DNA of 64,000 nt. It comes from an uncultured Ezakiella sp. Lineage in GTDB: Bacteria > Bacillota > Clostridia > Tissierellales > Peptoniphilaceae. Below, piece by piece: positions 50,525-58,338 of the stretch. Location of the stretch: contig NZ_CALTVH010000007.1 of the NCBI RefSeq assembly GCF_943913045.1, positions 1 through 64,000 of the forward strand. Direction: 5' to 3'. Both the position numbers and the translations under genes were made by a program. The notes beneath the pieces were generated by a model that was given only the letters and a program-made list of their open reading frames with translations, searched no databases and had not been told where the DNA came from. Numbering within the stretch: position 1 is the stretch's first letter; the number at the start of each line of letters is the position of its first letter.

Positions 50525-52129
50525 TTATATTCTTATAATTTCGTCTGCCCTCTTGGTAAAGTCATCCCTATGGGTGATGGCAACTATGGTCATATCGTTT
50601 TTATTGCCGTAGTCAATGAGCTCTCTTACAAAGTTTTCACTTGTCTTTTCATCAAGGGCGCTAGTTGGTTCGTCCAAGAGAATTAGGTCAGGTTTTCTAA
50701 CCAGCATACGGGCAATGGATATCCTTTGTTTTTCTCCACCGCTGACATTTTCCCCTCTTTCGTCTATAACAAAGTCCAGGCCTTTTTGCTCAACCAAATT
50801 TCTCAGTTGACATACATCTATGACTTCATTTAATTCCTCATTGGAAATTTTATCGCCCAGGCAAATATTTTCATAAATGGACTTGTTGATTGTAAATGGC
50901 TTTTGGTCCACTTGCATGATCCTGTCGTAGAGCATGGCTGCAGATATTTCGTTAATATCTGTGCCGTTTAATTGGACTTTAACATCCTGGCTATCAATAA
51001 ACTTGGATATAATATTGTAAATGGTCGACTTGCCCTTGCCGGATTCGCCGACTATGGCATAGGTCTTGCCCTTTTCAAAGGAAAAGTTAAGGTCTTCCAA
51101 AATAGTCCTTTCGCCAAAGGAATATCCATCGGACGTAAAGGTCAATTCTTTAAAGACTGGTCCACCTACTAGCATGTGCTTGTAATCGGCCTTGGGTCCT
51201 TGGACTTCCAAGAGATTTTTGTTCTTGGTCAAGAGACTGTCGGCGACTTTCTTTTTGCTCAAGAGGTCACCAATGTAAGTGATCGGTTCTGTCAAGGCAC
51301 CGGCTATGGATAGGATTGCAACCAATTGCCCAACTGTCATTTGCCCCTTAGTTACATAAATAAGTGAGATAAGGACTGTTGCAAAAGGCATAATGTTGCT
51401 TACAAACATAAAAACGTCAGCGTAAATTGCAACTTGAACGGCAAGCTTCTTTGAAACATCAAGTTTTTCATCTAGAATTTCCTTGTAGTCCTTGTAGAAA
51501 TATTTTTCCTTCTTCAATTGCTTGACAGTTCTGGCCCCGTCCATGGTTTCAATTATTTGTGAGTTTTCAAGGCCAGCAACCCTTTGCAGGTCCACACTGT
51601 ATTTGGCAATTTTTTTGGATGTCATATTGGAAATTAAAACTCCAACGACTACGCAGGCCAAGGCAAAGATAGTAACAAAATAATTATAATAACTAATGAG
51701 TCCCAGGGTTACAAAAAACTGGGTCGCCATAATAAATAACTTGACCGTAGCCTGTGAATACATGTCGGAGATTCTCTCCGTGTCGCTGGTGATCACCGTA
51801 AGTACATCGCCAGATTTAAATTTGGATATATCCTTGTAGTCATGGTTAAAAAGATTTGAAAAAATCGTCCTTCTAATTTGGAATGATCCAGTCTGAACCA
51901 TCATCCTCAAATAATATTGGAAGGCAAAGGTAACCAAGAGAAAGGCCACCAACAGACCAATAAATTGCATGGACAAATCCCATACCAAATCCAACTCATT
52001 GTTGATAACAGCATCAACAATCTTTTGGATCATGGCCGCACTCAAAACAGCACAAATGGCATTGATCATACCCAGAATAATGGTTAAAATCTGCTGCTTC
52101 CTAATTTCTGAAAAGTGTTTGTTAAACAT
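50525..52129 (-). CDS. ABC exporter half-transporter (TMD-NBD)
   Basis: A 534-residue subunit: six-helix TMD (about 1-290), then Walker A GESGKGKST, Q-loop MQVDQKPFTINKS, signature VSGGEKQRISIARML, Walker B LILLDEPTSALDE and H-loop AITHRDDF. Shorter than the 44-48 kb pair and closer to peptide exporters of small bacteriocin systems. GGAGGG before ATG. Own promoter with the shared motif and own terminator; likely partner is the 52457-54004 gene. Confidence 0.88.
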   Translation of the reverse strand: MFNKHFSEIRKQQILTIILGMINAICAVLSAAMIQKIVDAVINNELDLVWDLSMQFIGLLVAFLLVTFAFQYYLRMMVQTGSFQIRRTIFSNLFNHDYKDISKFKSGDVLTVITSDTERISDMYSQATVKLFIMATQFFVTLGLISYYNYFVTIFALACVVVGVLISNMTSKKIAKYSVDLQRVAGLENSQIIETMDGARTVKQLKKEKYFYKDYKEILDEKLDVSKKLAVQVAIYADVFMFVSNIMPFATVLISLIYVTKGQMTVGQLVAILSIAGALTEPITYIGDLLSKKKVADSLLTKNKNLLEVQGPKADYKHMLVGGPVFKELTFTSDGYSFGERTILEDLNFSFEKGKTYAIVGESGKGKSTIYNIISKFIDSQDVKVQLNGTDINEISAAMLYDRIMQVDQKPFTINKSIYENICLGDKISNEELNEVIDVCQLRNLVEQKGLDFVIDERGENVSGGEKQRISIARMLVRKPDLILLDEPTSALDEKTSENFVRELIDYGNKNDMTIVAITHRDDFTKRADEIIRI

Positions 52130-52152
52130 AATTCCCTCCTTTTGTTTTGTTC

Positions 52153-52197
52153 ATTATAACATATAGCTAGTGGGAGTGCATGAGTAAATACTGCAAA
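52153..52197 (-). promoter_or_regulatory. ABC promoter with shared regulator motif
   Basis: TATAAT -10 (52153-52158) and motif TTTGCAGTATTTACTCAT (52180-52197), 22 bp apart. No good -35 hexamer, which suggests an activator-dependent promoter. Confidence 0.75.
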
Positions 52198-52233
52198 TAT
52201 TAAAAAATAAAAATTCATCTGCCTATAAAATAA

Positions 52234-52303
52234 AAATATCTCACGCATACAAGATGCGATCGATATTTTTCGGGCCACATAAAGTCGCCCCTACATACGT
52301 TCT
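52234..52303 (-). repeat. Family-A short GTAG element with bulged second hairpin
   Basis: GGGCCA-cataaagtc-GCCC and CTACATACGTTCT, next to AAATAT-ctcac-GCAT-acaag-ATGC-gatcg-ATATTT. Nearly the same layout as 30029-30100. Confidence 0.75.
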
Positions 52304-52405
52304 GCAATATTTTATATTTATAATAAAATTTTGCAAATTAAATATTTTTTATAAGATAAATTTGCATAGAATAATTTTTATTGTTTGCGGAACAAATATA
52401 TACAC

Positions 52406-52438
52406 AAAAAAATTGTGGGTTTTTAGGCCCACAACTTT
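52406..52438 (-). terminator. Intrinsic terminator of the ABC gene at 52457
   Basis: Same stem as 50470-50502 (AAGTTGTGGGCC / CCCACAATTTTTTT). Confidence 0.88.
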
Positions 52439-52456
52439 ATTTTGTCATCTTAATTT

Positions 52457-54004
52457 TTACAGATTGATTTCTTTATTGGATATTTCTCCCGGCAGGTCAT
52501 CGTGGGAGATTATAAAGGTTATCCTCTTATTTCTCTCTTCATTTACCCGGGCGTAGATTTCACGGGCTGACTTGTCGTCTATATTGGATGTAATTTCGTC
52601 CAGGATCAAGACATCTGGGTCTCGATAGATGGCTCTTGCGAAGGCTATTCTTTGTTTTTCCCCGCCAGATAGGTTGGCGACTGCTGGGTTTATTATTGTG
52701 TCCACAGTTTTGTTTGCAAAGATTGGGGCCAGGAGTTTTTCATTTTCAATTTTATTTCTCATTTGCCCTTGCTTATTTTTATCTATGATTATATTGTCCA
52801 AGATGCTTGCGTTGTAGATCGAAGATTGCTGGCTGAGGTAGATTACCCTTTCTCTTAAGTCCTCATTGGCCAGATCCATCATGTCCACGCCGTTGTATTT
52901 GATGGTTTCGATTGGCCTAAACTTGGTCAGGTATTTTACCAGAGTCGACTTGCCAGTTCCGCTGTCGCCCTTGACCCAAACTATGTCGCCCTTGTTGAAA
53001 GTTTCGTTAATATTTACTGTTCTTAAAAATTCTCCGGCGCCAATGTGGTCTAGGTCGATTTCCATATTTTGAACTGGGTCTAAACTCTTTTTACCATTGG
53101 CTTCTGCCAGGCTTTTGACCTCGTCAATAAATCCTGTAGCGACTTTATAGTCTCTCTTGTTTAAATTTGAAGAGACGATTGACGAGACGGCTGAAAAATA
53201 AACCGGGATAAGGAATATAACTATCATAATAACCCCTGCTTGGTATTGACCCTTGGTCGCCATAAAGAGCATGTAGAGCATAATTATAGACCTGACGACT
53301 TCGTTAAAGCCGTGGATTATATAGCTGACACTTTGGGCGTAGACATTTACATCTGCCATGGATTTAAAAATCTTGTGGACGTCGTCATCGATTAAATTTT
53401 CTATATAGGAAAACTTGGATAGCTGTTTGAAATCATCCACATTGTCTATAAATGACAAGACCTTTTGCCAGCCGGCGCTCGTCTGTTCTTGCATGACCTT
53501 GGATTTTTCAAATAGCTTTTTATTTAGGGCCTTGTAACCCAAGATATTTATGGGGAGGACCACAGCCATGGCAAGGGCGATGACCCAATTTACCTTAAAT
53601 AAAATGGCGAGAGCTCCCACAATTATAATTATATTTGACCAAATATTTATGTAGTCTCCGGTCATAAATGAATAAGTCGAGTTGACGCTCATTATAATTC
53701 TTTCAAGGACGTTTAATGGGCCACGATTGGTGAGTTCATCATATTGCATCTTGTGGGCTTGACCAAGAGAATTAAAAAAATTATTCTTGTTAAACTCCAG
53801 GGCAAATTTTTCCCTAACATAAATCAAAAGCACCCTAATCAAATATGAGGCCACAATAATTCCTGCCAGAGTGTAGATCATAGCGTTGTCAATGTCGATG
53901 TTGTTGGCCTTCCAGTATTGGATAAGGGCCGGCGGCACCAAAGTAATTACCGCACCAATAATTGCAATCAAAAGCATGGTTATAAAAAATTTCTTATATT
54001 TCAT
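52457..54004 (-). CDS. ABC exporter half-transporter (TMD-NBD)
   Basis: A 515-residue subunit: TMD about 1-300, Walker A GDSGTGKST, Q-loop IYLSQQSSIYNA, signature LSGGEKQRIAFARAI, Walker B VLILDEITSNID (Ile where Pro is usual) and H-loop FIISHDDLPGE. ATG 54002-54004 is chosen because GGAGG lies just before it and it is downstream of the -10 box; the frame is open 14 codons further. Likely heterodimer with the 50525-52129 product. Confidence 0.87.
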   Translation of the reverse strand: MKYKKFFITMLLIAIIGAVITLVPPALIQYWKANNIDIDNAMIYTLAGIIVASYLIRVLLIYVREKFALEFNKNNFFNSLGQAHKMQYDELTNRGPLNVLERIIMSVNSTYSFMTGDYINIWSNIIIIVGALAILFKVNWVIALAMAVVLPINILGYKALNKKLFEKSKVMQEQTSAGWQKVLSFIDNVDDFKQLSKFSYIENLIDDDVHKIFKSMADVNVYAQSVSYIIHGFNEVVRSIIMLYMLFMATKGQYQAGVIMIVIFLIPVYFSAVSSIVSSNLNKRDYKVATGFIDEVKSLAEANGKKSLDPVQNMEIDLDHIGAGEFLRTVNINETFNKGDIVWVKGDSGTGKSTLVKYLTKFRPIETIKYNGVDMMDLANEDLRERVIYLSQQSSIYNASILDNIIIDKNKQGQMRNKIENEKLLAPIFANKTVDTIINPAVANLSGGEKQRIAFARAIYRDPDVLILDEITSNIDDKSAREIYARVNEERNKRITFIISHDDLPGEISNKEINL

Positions 54005-54028
54005 GTTTTCCTCCTTTTGTTTTATCTC

Positions 54029-54073
54029 ATTATACCATAAGTGCAAGGGAATTTGATGAGTAAATACTGCAAA
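54029..54073 (-). promoter_or_regulatory. ABC promoter with shared regulator motif
   Basis: TATAAT -10 (54029-54034, TATGG before it) and motif TTTGCAGTATTTACTCAT (54056-54073), again 22 bp apart. Confidence 0.75.
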
Positions 54074-54086
54074 AATAAAAAATAAA

Positions 54087-54146
54087 TCAGGAAAAATCCA
54101 GCGAAGCGTGTAGGGTCCACTTTATGTGGACCGAATTTTTCCTGAT
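54087..54146 (+). repeat. Family-A short GTAG element inside a hairpin
   Basis: TCAGGAAAAA ... TTTTTCCTGA arms enclose GCGAAGCGTGTAGG and GGTCCAC-tttat-GTGGACC. On the minus strand it lies 34 bases after the ABC-2 permease stop and may act as its terminator. Confidence 0.7.
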
Positions 54147-54179
54147 TGAATTAATCTTCGTCTTTCATGCACAATATCC

Positions 54180-55001
54180 CTATCCCCCTTGGACGGTTTT
54201 ATTTTTACCAAACTTATAGAGGGCTTGGCAAGTAATATACAAGATTATAATCCAAATTATTTGAATGACTAATCCCTTGCCGTAATTTTGGTCCATGGCC
54301 CCTGACAAAATCTTGCTTGGCAGGTAATAGATATAGGCGAAGGGCGAATAGAGGGAGAGTTTTTGTATAAAGGTCGGAAAGAAATCGATTGGCATGAGTG
54401 ACCCGCCTAGGATTGCAAAGATTTCAAAGATCAGGTCCCTCATGGTGATGGTCTTTTTCACCCAAAAACTCAAAAGCCCTATTAGCATTTGGACCAAAAA
54501 CAAAATTACATAGCCGGCCAGGGCTGATAAAATCCCAAAAAATATGTGCCTGATCTCGCCCTTATAAAAAATCGTGTAAATCAAAATATAGGCGGTCATG
54601 GGCAGGGCTGATGTCGTGATAAAGATGCCCAGCTTTTCAAAAAACTTCATCAATATATAGTTAACTGGCCTGGATATCCAGATAATTATCTCTCCTGAGT
54701 TTATGCTGGTCCAGACTTCATAGCAGATGTACATGGCCGGGGTAAAGACGAGTGTCAGTATGGACAGGGCCAAAAAATACATCATTATGCTTGATAAGGT
54801 AAAGTCGCTAGCCAGCTGGTCAATGTTTGCAAACCGCCAAAAGTAAAAGCTAATAGCAATTTGTATTCCAATCGAAAGGTAGGAAAATTTGTAATTGTGG
54901 GCGAAGGCCTTGCGCTCGAGCTTGCCCATTTTAAAAAGTCTCAAATATTTTTTCATCTTAATTACCTGCCCCCGAGTATAGGCCCATTGCTTTTTTAGCA
55001 A
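54180..55001 (-). CDS. ABC-2 family permease (PF06182-like), second subunit
   Basis: A 273-residue protein with six hydrophobic helices. The N-terminal part is cytoplasmic and basic; GEIIIWISRPVNYILMKFFEKLG and GGSLMPIDFFPTFIQKLSLYSPFAYIYYLP are typical of this permease family (short view: GEIIIWISRPVNY, PFAYIYYLPSK). ATG may be further in (MKKYLRLFKMGK), since the first about 15 residues overlap the previous gene by 44 bases. Forms the exporter with the next two upstream genes. Confidence 0.83.
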   Translation of the reverse strand: MLKKQWAYTRGQVIKMKKYLRLFKMGKLERKAFAHNYKFSYLSIGIQIAISFYFWRFANIDQLASDFTLSSIMMYFLALSILTLVFTPAMYICYEVWTSINSGEIIIWISRPVNYILMKFFEKLGIFITTSALPMTAYILIYTIFYKGEIRHIFFGILSALAGYVILFLVQMLIGLLSFWVKKTITMRDLIFEIFAILGGSLMPIDFFPTFIQKLSLYSPFAYIYYLPSKILSGAMDQNYGKGLVIQIIWIIILYITCQALYKFGKNKTVQGG

Positions 55002-55749
55002 AAATCTTAAATAAAATTTTCATTAATACAAAGGACAAAAAGCTGACCAGCAAATAAATTTTGTAATCCACCCTTGCAAAGGCAATCTTGGTTGGAAGGG
55101 TGCTCATAAGGGCCAGAGGAATTATATAAATAAAAAACTTGTAAAGGCCCTTGGGGAAAATATCCGTGGGATAGGACTTGGCCTTTAAAAATGAAAAAGT
55201 TAAGTCTCTGATATAATAAATTTCCCCTAATTTAAATGCTAATAAAGAAAAAGAGTTATACATAAATTGCAAGGCTAGGGTCGCAAAAATCGATGTTGTT
55301 AAAGCAAGCAAGACTAAAAAAGCAGACAAGCCATAAGTTATAAACGAATAGATGATAATGGCGAGGCCAAGACCAGCGTTAAGTAAAATATAAATAAAAT
55401 TCATCCGACTAAGGACCAAAATCGCAAAGGGACTCAGGCCCTTGGTCATCATGACATCAAATTCGCCAGAGACAATCTTGTACTCCAAGTCTCTAAAGCC
55501 AAAGAAGATTTCACTAACCGCCAGGGAAACCATATTAAAACCGACCATGAGGCTGATTTCCTCTACTCCCCATCCGTCAAATTTAACTCCCATGCCCTTG
55601 ATAGATAGCCAAAAGACCAGGGTCGACATGATGGAAATAAAAAAATCGAAGACGCTTAAAATCGCATCGCTTTTAAAAACAGTCTTTTCCTTTATATATA
55701 GGATAAAATACCTGCGTAAAATTTTTAGCCTATGGCTGATAGTAGTCAT
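54958..55749 (-). CDS. ABC-2 family permease (PF06182-like), first subunit
   Basis: A 263-residue membrane protein with about six helices. YKIVSGEFDVMMTKGLSPFAILV is the family's coupling/amphipathic region (short view: VSGEFDVMMTKGLSP) and LTFSFLKAKSYPTDIFPKGL resembles the second conserved loop. Overlaps the ATPase gene by 20 bases. Permease pairs like this export peptides or drugs with a separate ATPase. Confidence 0.83.
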   Translation of the reverse strand: MTTISHRLKILRRYFILYIKEKTVFKSDAILSVFDFFISIMSTLVFWLSIKGMGVKFDGWGVEEISLMVGFNMVSLAVSEIFFGFRDLEYKIVSGEFDVMMTKGLSPFAILVLSRMNFIYILLNAGLGLAIIIYSFITYGLSAFLVLLALTTSIFATLALQFMYNSFSLLAFKLGEIYYIRDLTFSFLKAKSYPTDIFPKGLYKFFIYIIPLALMSTLPTKIAFARVDYKIYLLVSFLSFVLMKILFKIFAKKAMGLYSGAGN

Positions 55750-56614
55750 ACAAAATATCCTCCAAGTCAGGCTTAGAAAAAGTGTAGGAGCCTATGTCAA
55801 AATGAGTAGACAAAAACTCGCCTGCGGATTTGGCTTGGTCAGCAGGCAAAATATACTTGTATTCGCCTTGGATTTCTTCCACAAAAAATTCTTTTAAGTC
55901 GTCCAGTTTTGTTCTAGAAGTCAAAACCATCTTCTCTGCCAACTTTTCCTTGAGCTCGGTCCGAGTCAGGTCGATTAGCTTGTGACCCCTGTTGATTAAA
56001 ATAATTTTATCGCAAAGCTTCTCCACATCCGTGAGGTCGTGGGTGGTGATTAAAATCGTCTTGCCCTCGGTCCGAATGCTGGATAAAATTTCACGGAAGG
56101 CGAGCTTGGCCTGGATGTCGAGGCCTAAGGTCGGCTCATCATAAATAAGTAAATCGGGTTCGTGGATCAGGCTGGTCAAAATTTCGATTTTGATTCTCTC
56201 GCCCAAGGACATGGTCCTAACGGGCTTATCTAGTAAATCGCCTGCGGATAAAATCTCCACGTATTTGTCCAGAGTCCGCTGGTAGTCTGTGTCGGATACA
56301 TTGTAAATGTCCTTCATCAAAAGTAGGGACTCCTTGGCCTTTAGATTAAACCAGAGAGATGACCGGTTGCCAAACATAAGTCCATAATGCTTGGACAGGA
56401 CCTTGATGTCACGACTTGGTTCATAGCCCATCACGTCCAAGCGGCCAGAGTCCGGCGTCAGTATGCCAGCAATCATCTTTATAATAGTTGACTTACCAGC
56501 CCCGTTTGGCCCGATGAGTCCAGCTATGGATGCTTGACCGACGTCAAAGGAAATATTCTCCACGCCCAGCTTGCCCTTGTATAATTTTGTAACCCCATCA
56601 AAAGAAATAACCAT
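55730..56614 (-). CDS. ABC transporter ATP-binding protein of the peptide-exporter operon
   Basis: A 294-residue ATPase: Walker A GPNGAGKSTII, signature MSLGERIKIEILTSL, Walker B LLIYDEPTLGLDIQAK, H-loop ITTHDLTDVEKL, and a ~60-residue C-terminal extension ending DLEDILYDYY. The signature MSLGER and tail are those of the ATPase that goes with PF06182 permeases. AAGGAGG before ATG. It begins 53 bases after the RiPP-like peptide gene, with a hairpin between. Confidence 0.9.
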   Translation of the reverse strand: MVISFDGVTKLYKGKLGVENISFDVGQASIAGLIGPNGAGKSTIIKMIAGILTPDSGRLDVMGYEPSRDIKVLSKHYGLMFGNRSSLWFNLKAKESLLLMKDIYNVSDTDYQRTLDKYVEILSAGDLLDKPVRTMSLGERIKIEILTSLIHEPDLLIYDEPTLGLDIQAKLAFREILSSIRTEGKTILITTHDLTDVEKLCDKIILINRGHKLIDLTRTELKEKLAEKMVLTSRTKLDDLKEFFVEEIQGEYKYILPADQAKSAGEFLSTHFDIGSYTFSKPDLEDILYDYYQP

Positions 56615-56634
56615 ACAGCCTCCTTATATGTAGA

Positions 56635-56658
56635 AGTCACAGAAAATAATCTGTGACT
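56635..56658 (-). promoter_or_regulatory. Intercistronic hairpin between peptide gene and exporter
   Basis: AGTCACAG-attatttt-CTGTGACT, eight perfect pairs, without a T-run. It may stabilise or attenuate the mRNA so that the peptide is made in excess over the exporter. Confidence 0.6.
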
Positions 56659-56666
56659 CTTCAATG

Positions 56667-56762
56667 TTATCTGTCACTCCTTGAACCATTGCATTCACCA
56701 CAATCCCATACTAAAGGACCTTTTTTGTTTGAGTCATCTTTACTCTTAACAATTATTCTCAT
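56667..56762 (-). CDS. 31-residue candidate RiPP precursor peptide
   Basis: A short gene with an ideal ribosome site (AGGAGGTGA, six bases before ATG 56760-56762) and stop TAA at 56667-56669. The product starts MRIIVKSKDDSNKKGP (basic, leader-like) and ends LVWDCGECNGSRSDR, with two Cys in a WDCGEC core and polar C-terminal residues. It lies 27 bases after the radical SAM/SPASM gene and 53 before the ABC exporter. That is the classical setting of a ribosomally made peptide modified by a radical SAM enzyme (thioether, cyclophane or similar bond). The leader is short and there is no double-Gly site, so the protease is unknown. I recognise no named precursor family. Confidence 0.72.
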   Translation of the reverse strand: MRIIVKSKDDSNKKGPLVWDCGECNGSRSDR

Positions 56763-56789
56763 TTTTTCACCTCCTAATATAATAATCAT

Positions 56790-58082
56790 TTATTGAATAT
56801 TTGGGAATTTATTTCTATTACCAAATTTTAAATGCCTTAAATATGTCTTTATAAAAATATCAAGTATAAATCTATTCTTATAGTCACAATCTTTCCTACA
56901 GAAATATTTGCCTCCACACATAGCTAGCTCCCCGCAATTACTACACATTGTATCATCAAGCGGATTCCATGACTTTAACTCTTTATAGTATTCATTGAGC
57001 TCGCTGGCACTACAGATGTTATTAATATTTGGTAGACCTTCTACCTGATCACTTGCATCACAAATTCCAACAGAACCATCTACAAAGAATTTAAAATTAT
57101 CATTAAAATAAGCTTTGCATGGAGAAAAATCATATTTTGGACTATAGTATATATTATAACCATGCTTAATCATTAAATCTATTGCAGTACTTGAATTCCA
57201 CTTTAAAAACTCGATTTTAGATAATTTATTTTTAAAATCCGTATTTTCATACTCATCAGTGTACATAGGAGTTATCTCAACAGGTTTTATGCCCTCTTTA
57301 TCTAGCATATTGAGAAAACTTTCAAATTCTAAAATATTATCCTCATTTGTGTTATATCTAATAGTTAGTTCGTTTTCATTTTCATTCAAGTATTTTGTTG
57401 AACTTTTTATGCCATTTATTACACTTTTATAAGAGTTAAATTTATTACTAGGTCTATTTCTATTATGGTCATCCTCAAGAGAAAGAGTTATGGCAAAACT
57501 TGTTTTTTTAAAATCTTTAACTTTTTCTTTTTCTAAAAGTGTACCATTTGTGTTTATAATAAAATCACAATCTAAATTGTTCTTTTCTGATAAATTATAT
57601 ACATATTTATGTATATAAACAAGCTTATCATAGGATAAAAATGGTTCGCCACCAATAAAATTTATTCTTATTTTTGATTTTTTCCCCTTATAAACAACAT
57701 CCTCTATATACTTAAATATTGAATTAATAGTAGATTCACTAATTTCATTAGAGTGATATGTTCCTCTCTGATAGCAGTAGCTACAGTTCAAGTTGCAAGT
57801 TCTATTTAATTCAATAATTAGATTCAAAGTCCTCATATCAGAAGTGTATCCAAATTTAATCCTATCATTAACATAGTCACTTGTTTCTATGTTTTTCAAA
57901 AATTTATTTGAATTTAAGTATTCATAATCAGACACAAGATTTACTTCTATTTCATGGTAATTCCTATTATACAAGTTCTTGTCAAACTCTATAATTCCGC
58001 CATTTATAGAATTATACAGAATAACCGATTCCTCGTTATCTATTGCATGTATATATTTATTCAGTTCATAAGTTTTATGCAT
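56790..58082 (-). CDS. Radical SAM/SPASM peptide-modifying enzyme
   Basis: A 430-residue enzyme. N-terminal ~80 residues look like a peptide-recognition region; the radical SAM cluster motif is Cys96-x3-Cys100-x2-Cys103 in NRTCNLNCSYCYQRG, with FIGGEPFLSY (GGE motif) near 143. The C-terminal SPASM part has Cys at about 322, 341, 357, 380, 383, 389, 395 and 399, enough for auxiliary Fe-S clusters (MCSNCGELAMCGG, FCRKDC). Members install carbon-sulfur or carbon-carbon links in RiPP precursors. Directly followed by the 31-residue peptide gene. The gene and its upstream gap are more AT-rich than the neighbouring operons, hinting at transfer. Confidence 0.88.
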   Translation of the reverse strand: MHKTYELNKYIHAIDNEESVILYNSINGGIIEFDKNLYNRNYHEIEVNLVSDYEYLNSNKFLKNIETSDYVNDRIKFGYTSDMRTLNLIIELNRTCNLNCSYCYQRGTYHSNEISESTINSIFKYIEDVVYKGKKSKIRINFIGGEPFLSYDKLVYIHKYVYNLSEKNNLDCDFIINTNGTLLEKEKVKDFKKTSFAITLSLEDDHNRNRPSNKFNSYKSVINGIKSSTKYLNENENELTIRYNTNEDNILEFESFLNMLDKEGIKPVEITPMYTDEYENTDFKNKLSKIEFLKWNSSTAIDLMIKHGYNIYYSPKYDFSPCKAYFNDNFKFFVDGSVGICDASDQVEGLPNINNICSASELNEYYKELKSWNPLDDTMCSNCGELAMCGGKYFCRKDCDYKNRFILDIFIKTYLRHLKFGNRNKFPNIQ

Positions 58083-58116
58083 TTTATTAATATTCCTCCT
58101 CTAATTTATTCTCATA

Positions 58117-58136
58117 CTTAATAGTGCTTAATAGTG
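58117..58136 (-). promoter_or_regulatory. Tandem decamer in the radical SAM promoter region
   Basis: Two exact copies of CACTATTAAG (minus strand) lie 35-54 bases before the radical SAM start. In the 256-base gap 58083-58338 this is the only clear structure, along with AT-rich TATATA boxes; it could be an operator. Confidence 0.4.
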
Positions 58137-58338
58137 CGGAATAAAGTAAAATATATAAACTATATTTTTATATTCAACCAATGTCATTTAATTAAGTCAA
58201 ATTACTTATTAGCCAAAGTGTACCATAATTAAAATAAATATATAAATTATATCCGTTTATCTAAATCTTATTCTCATACAAAGTATATACTCATTATCAG
58301 TTTTTGTCAAGCTTTATTATTTAATATATTTAAATATT

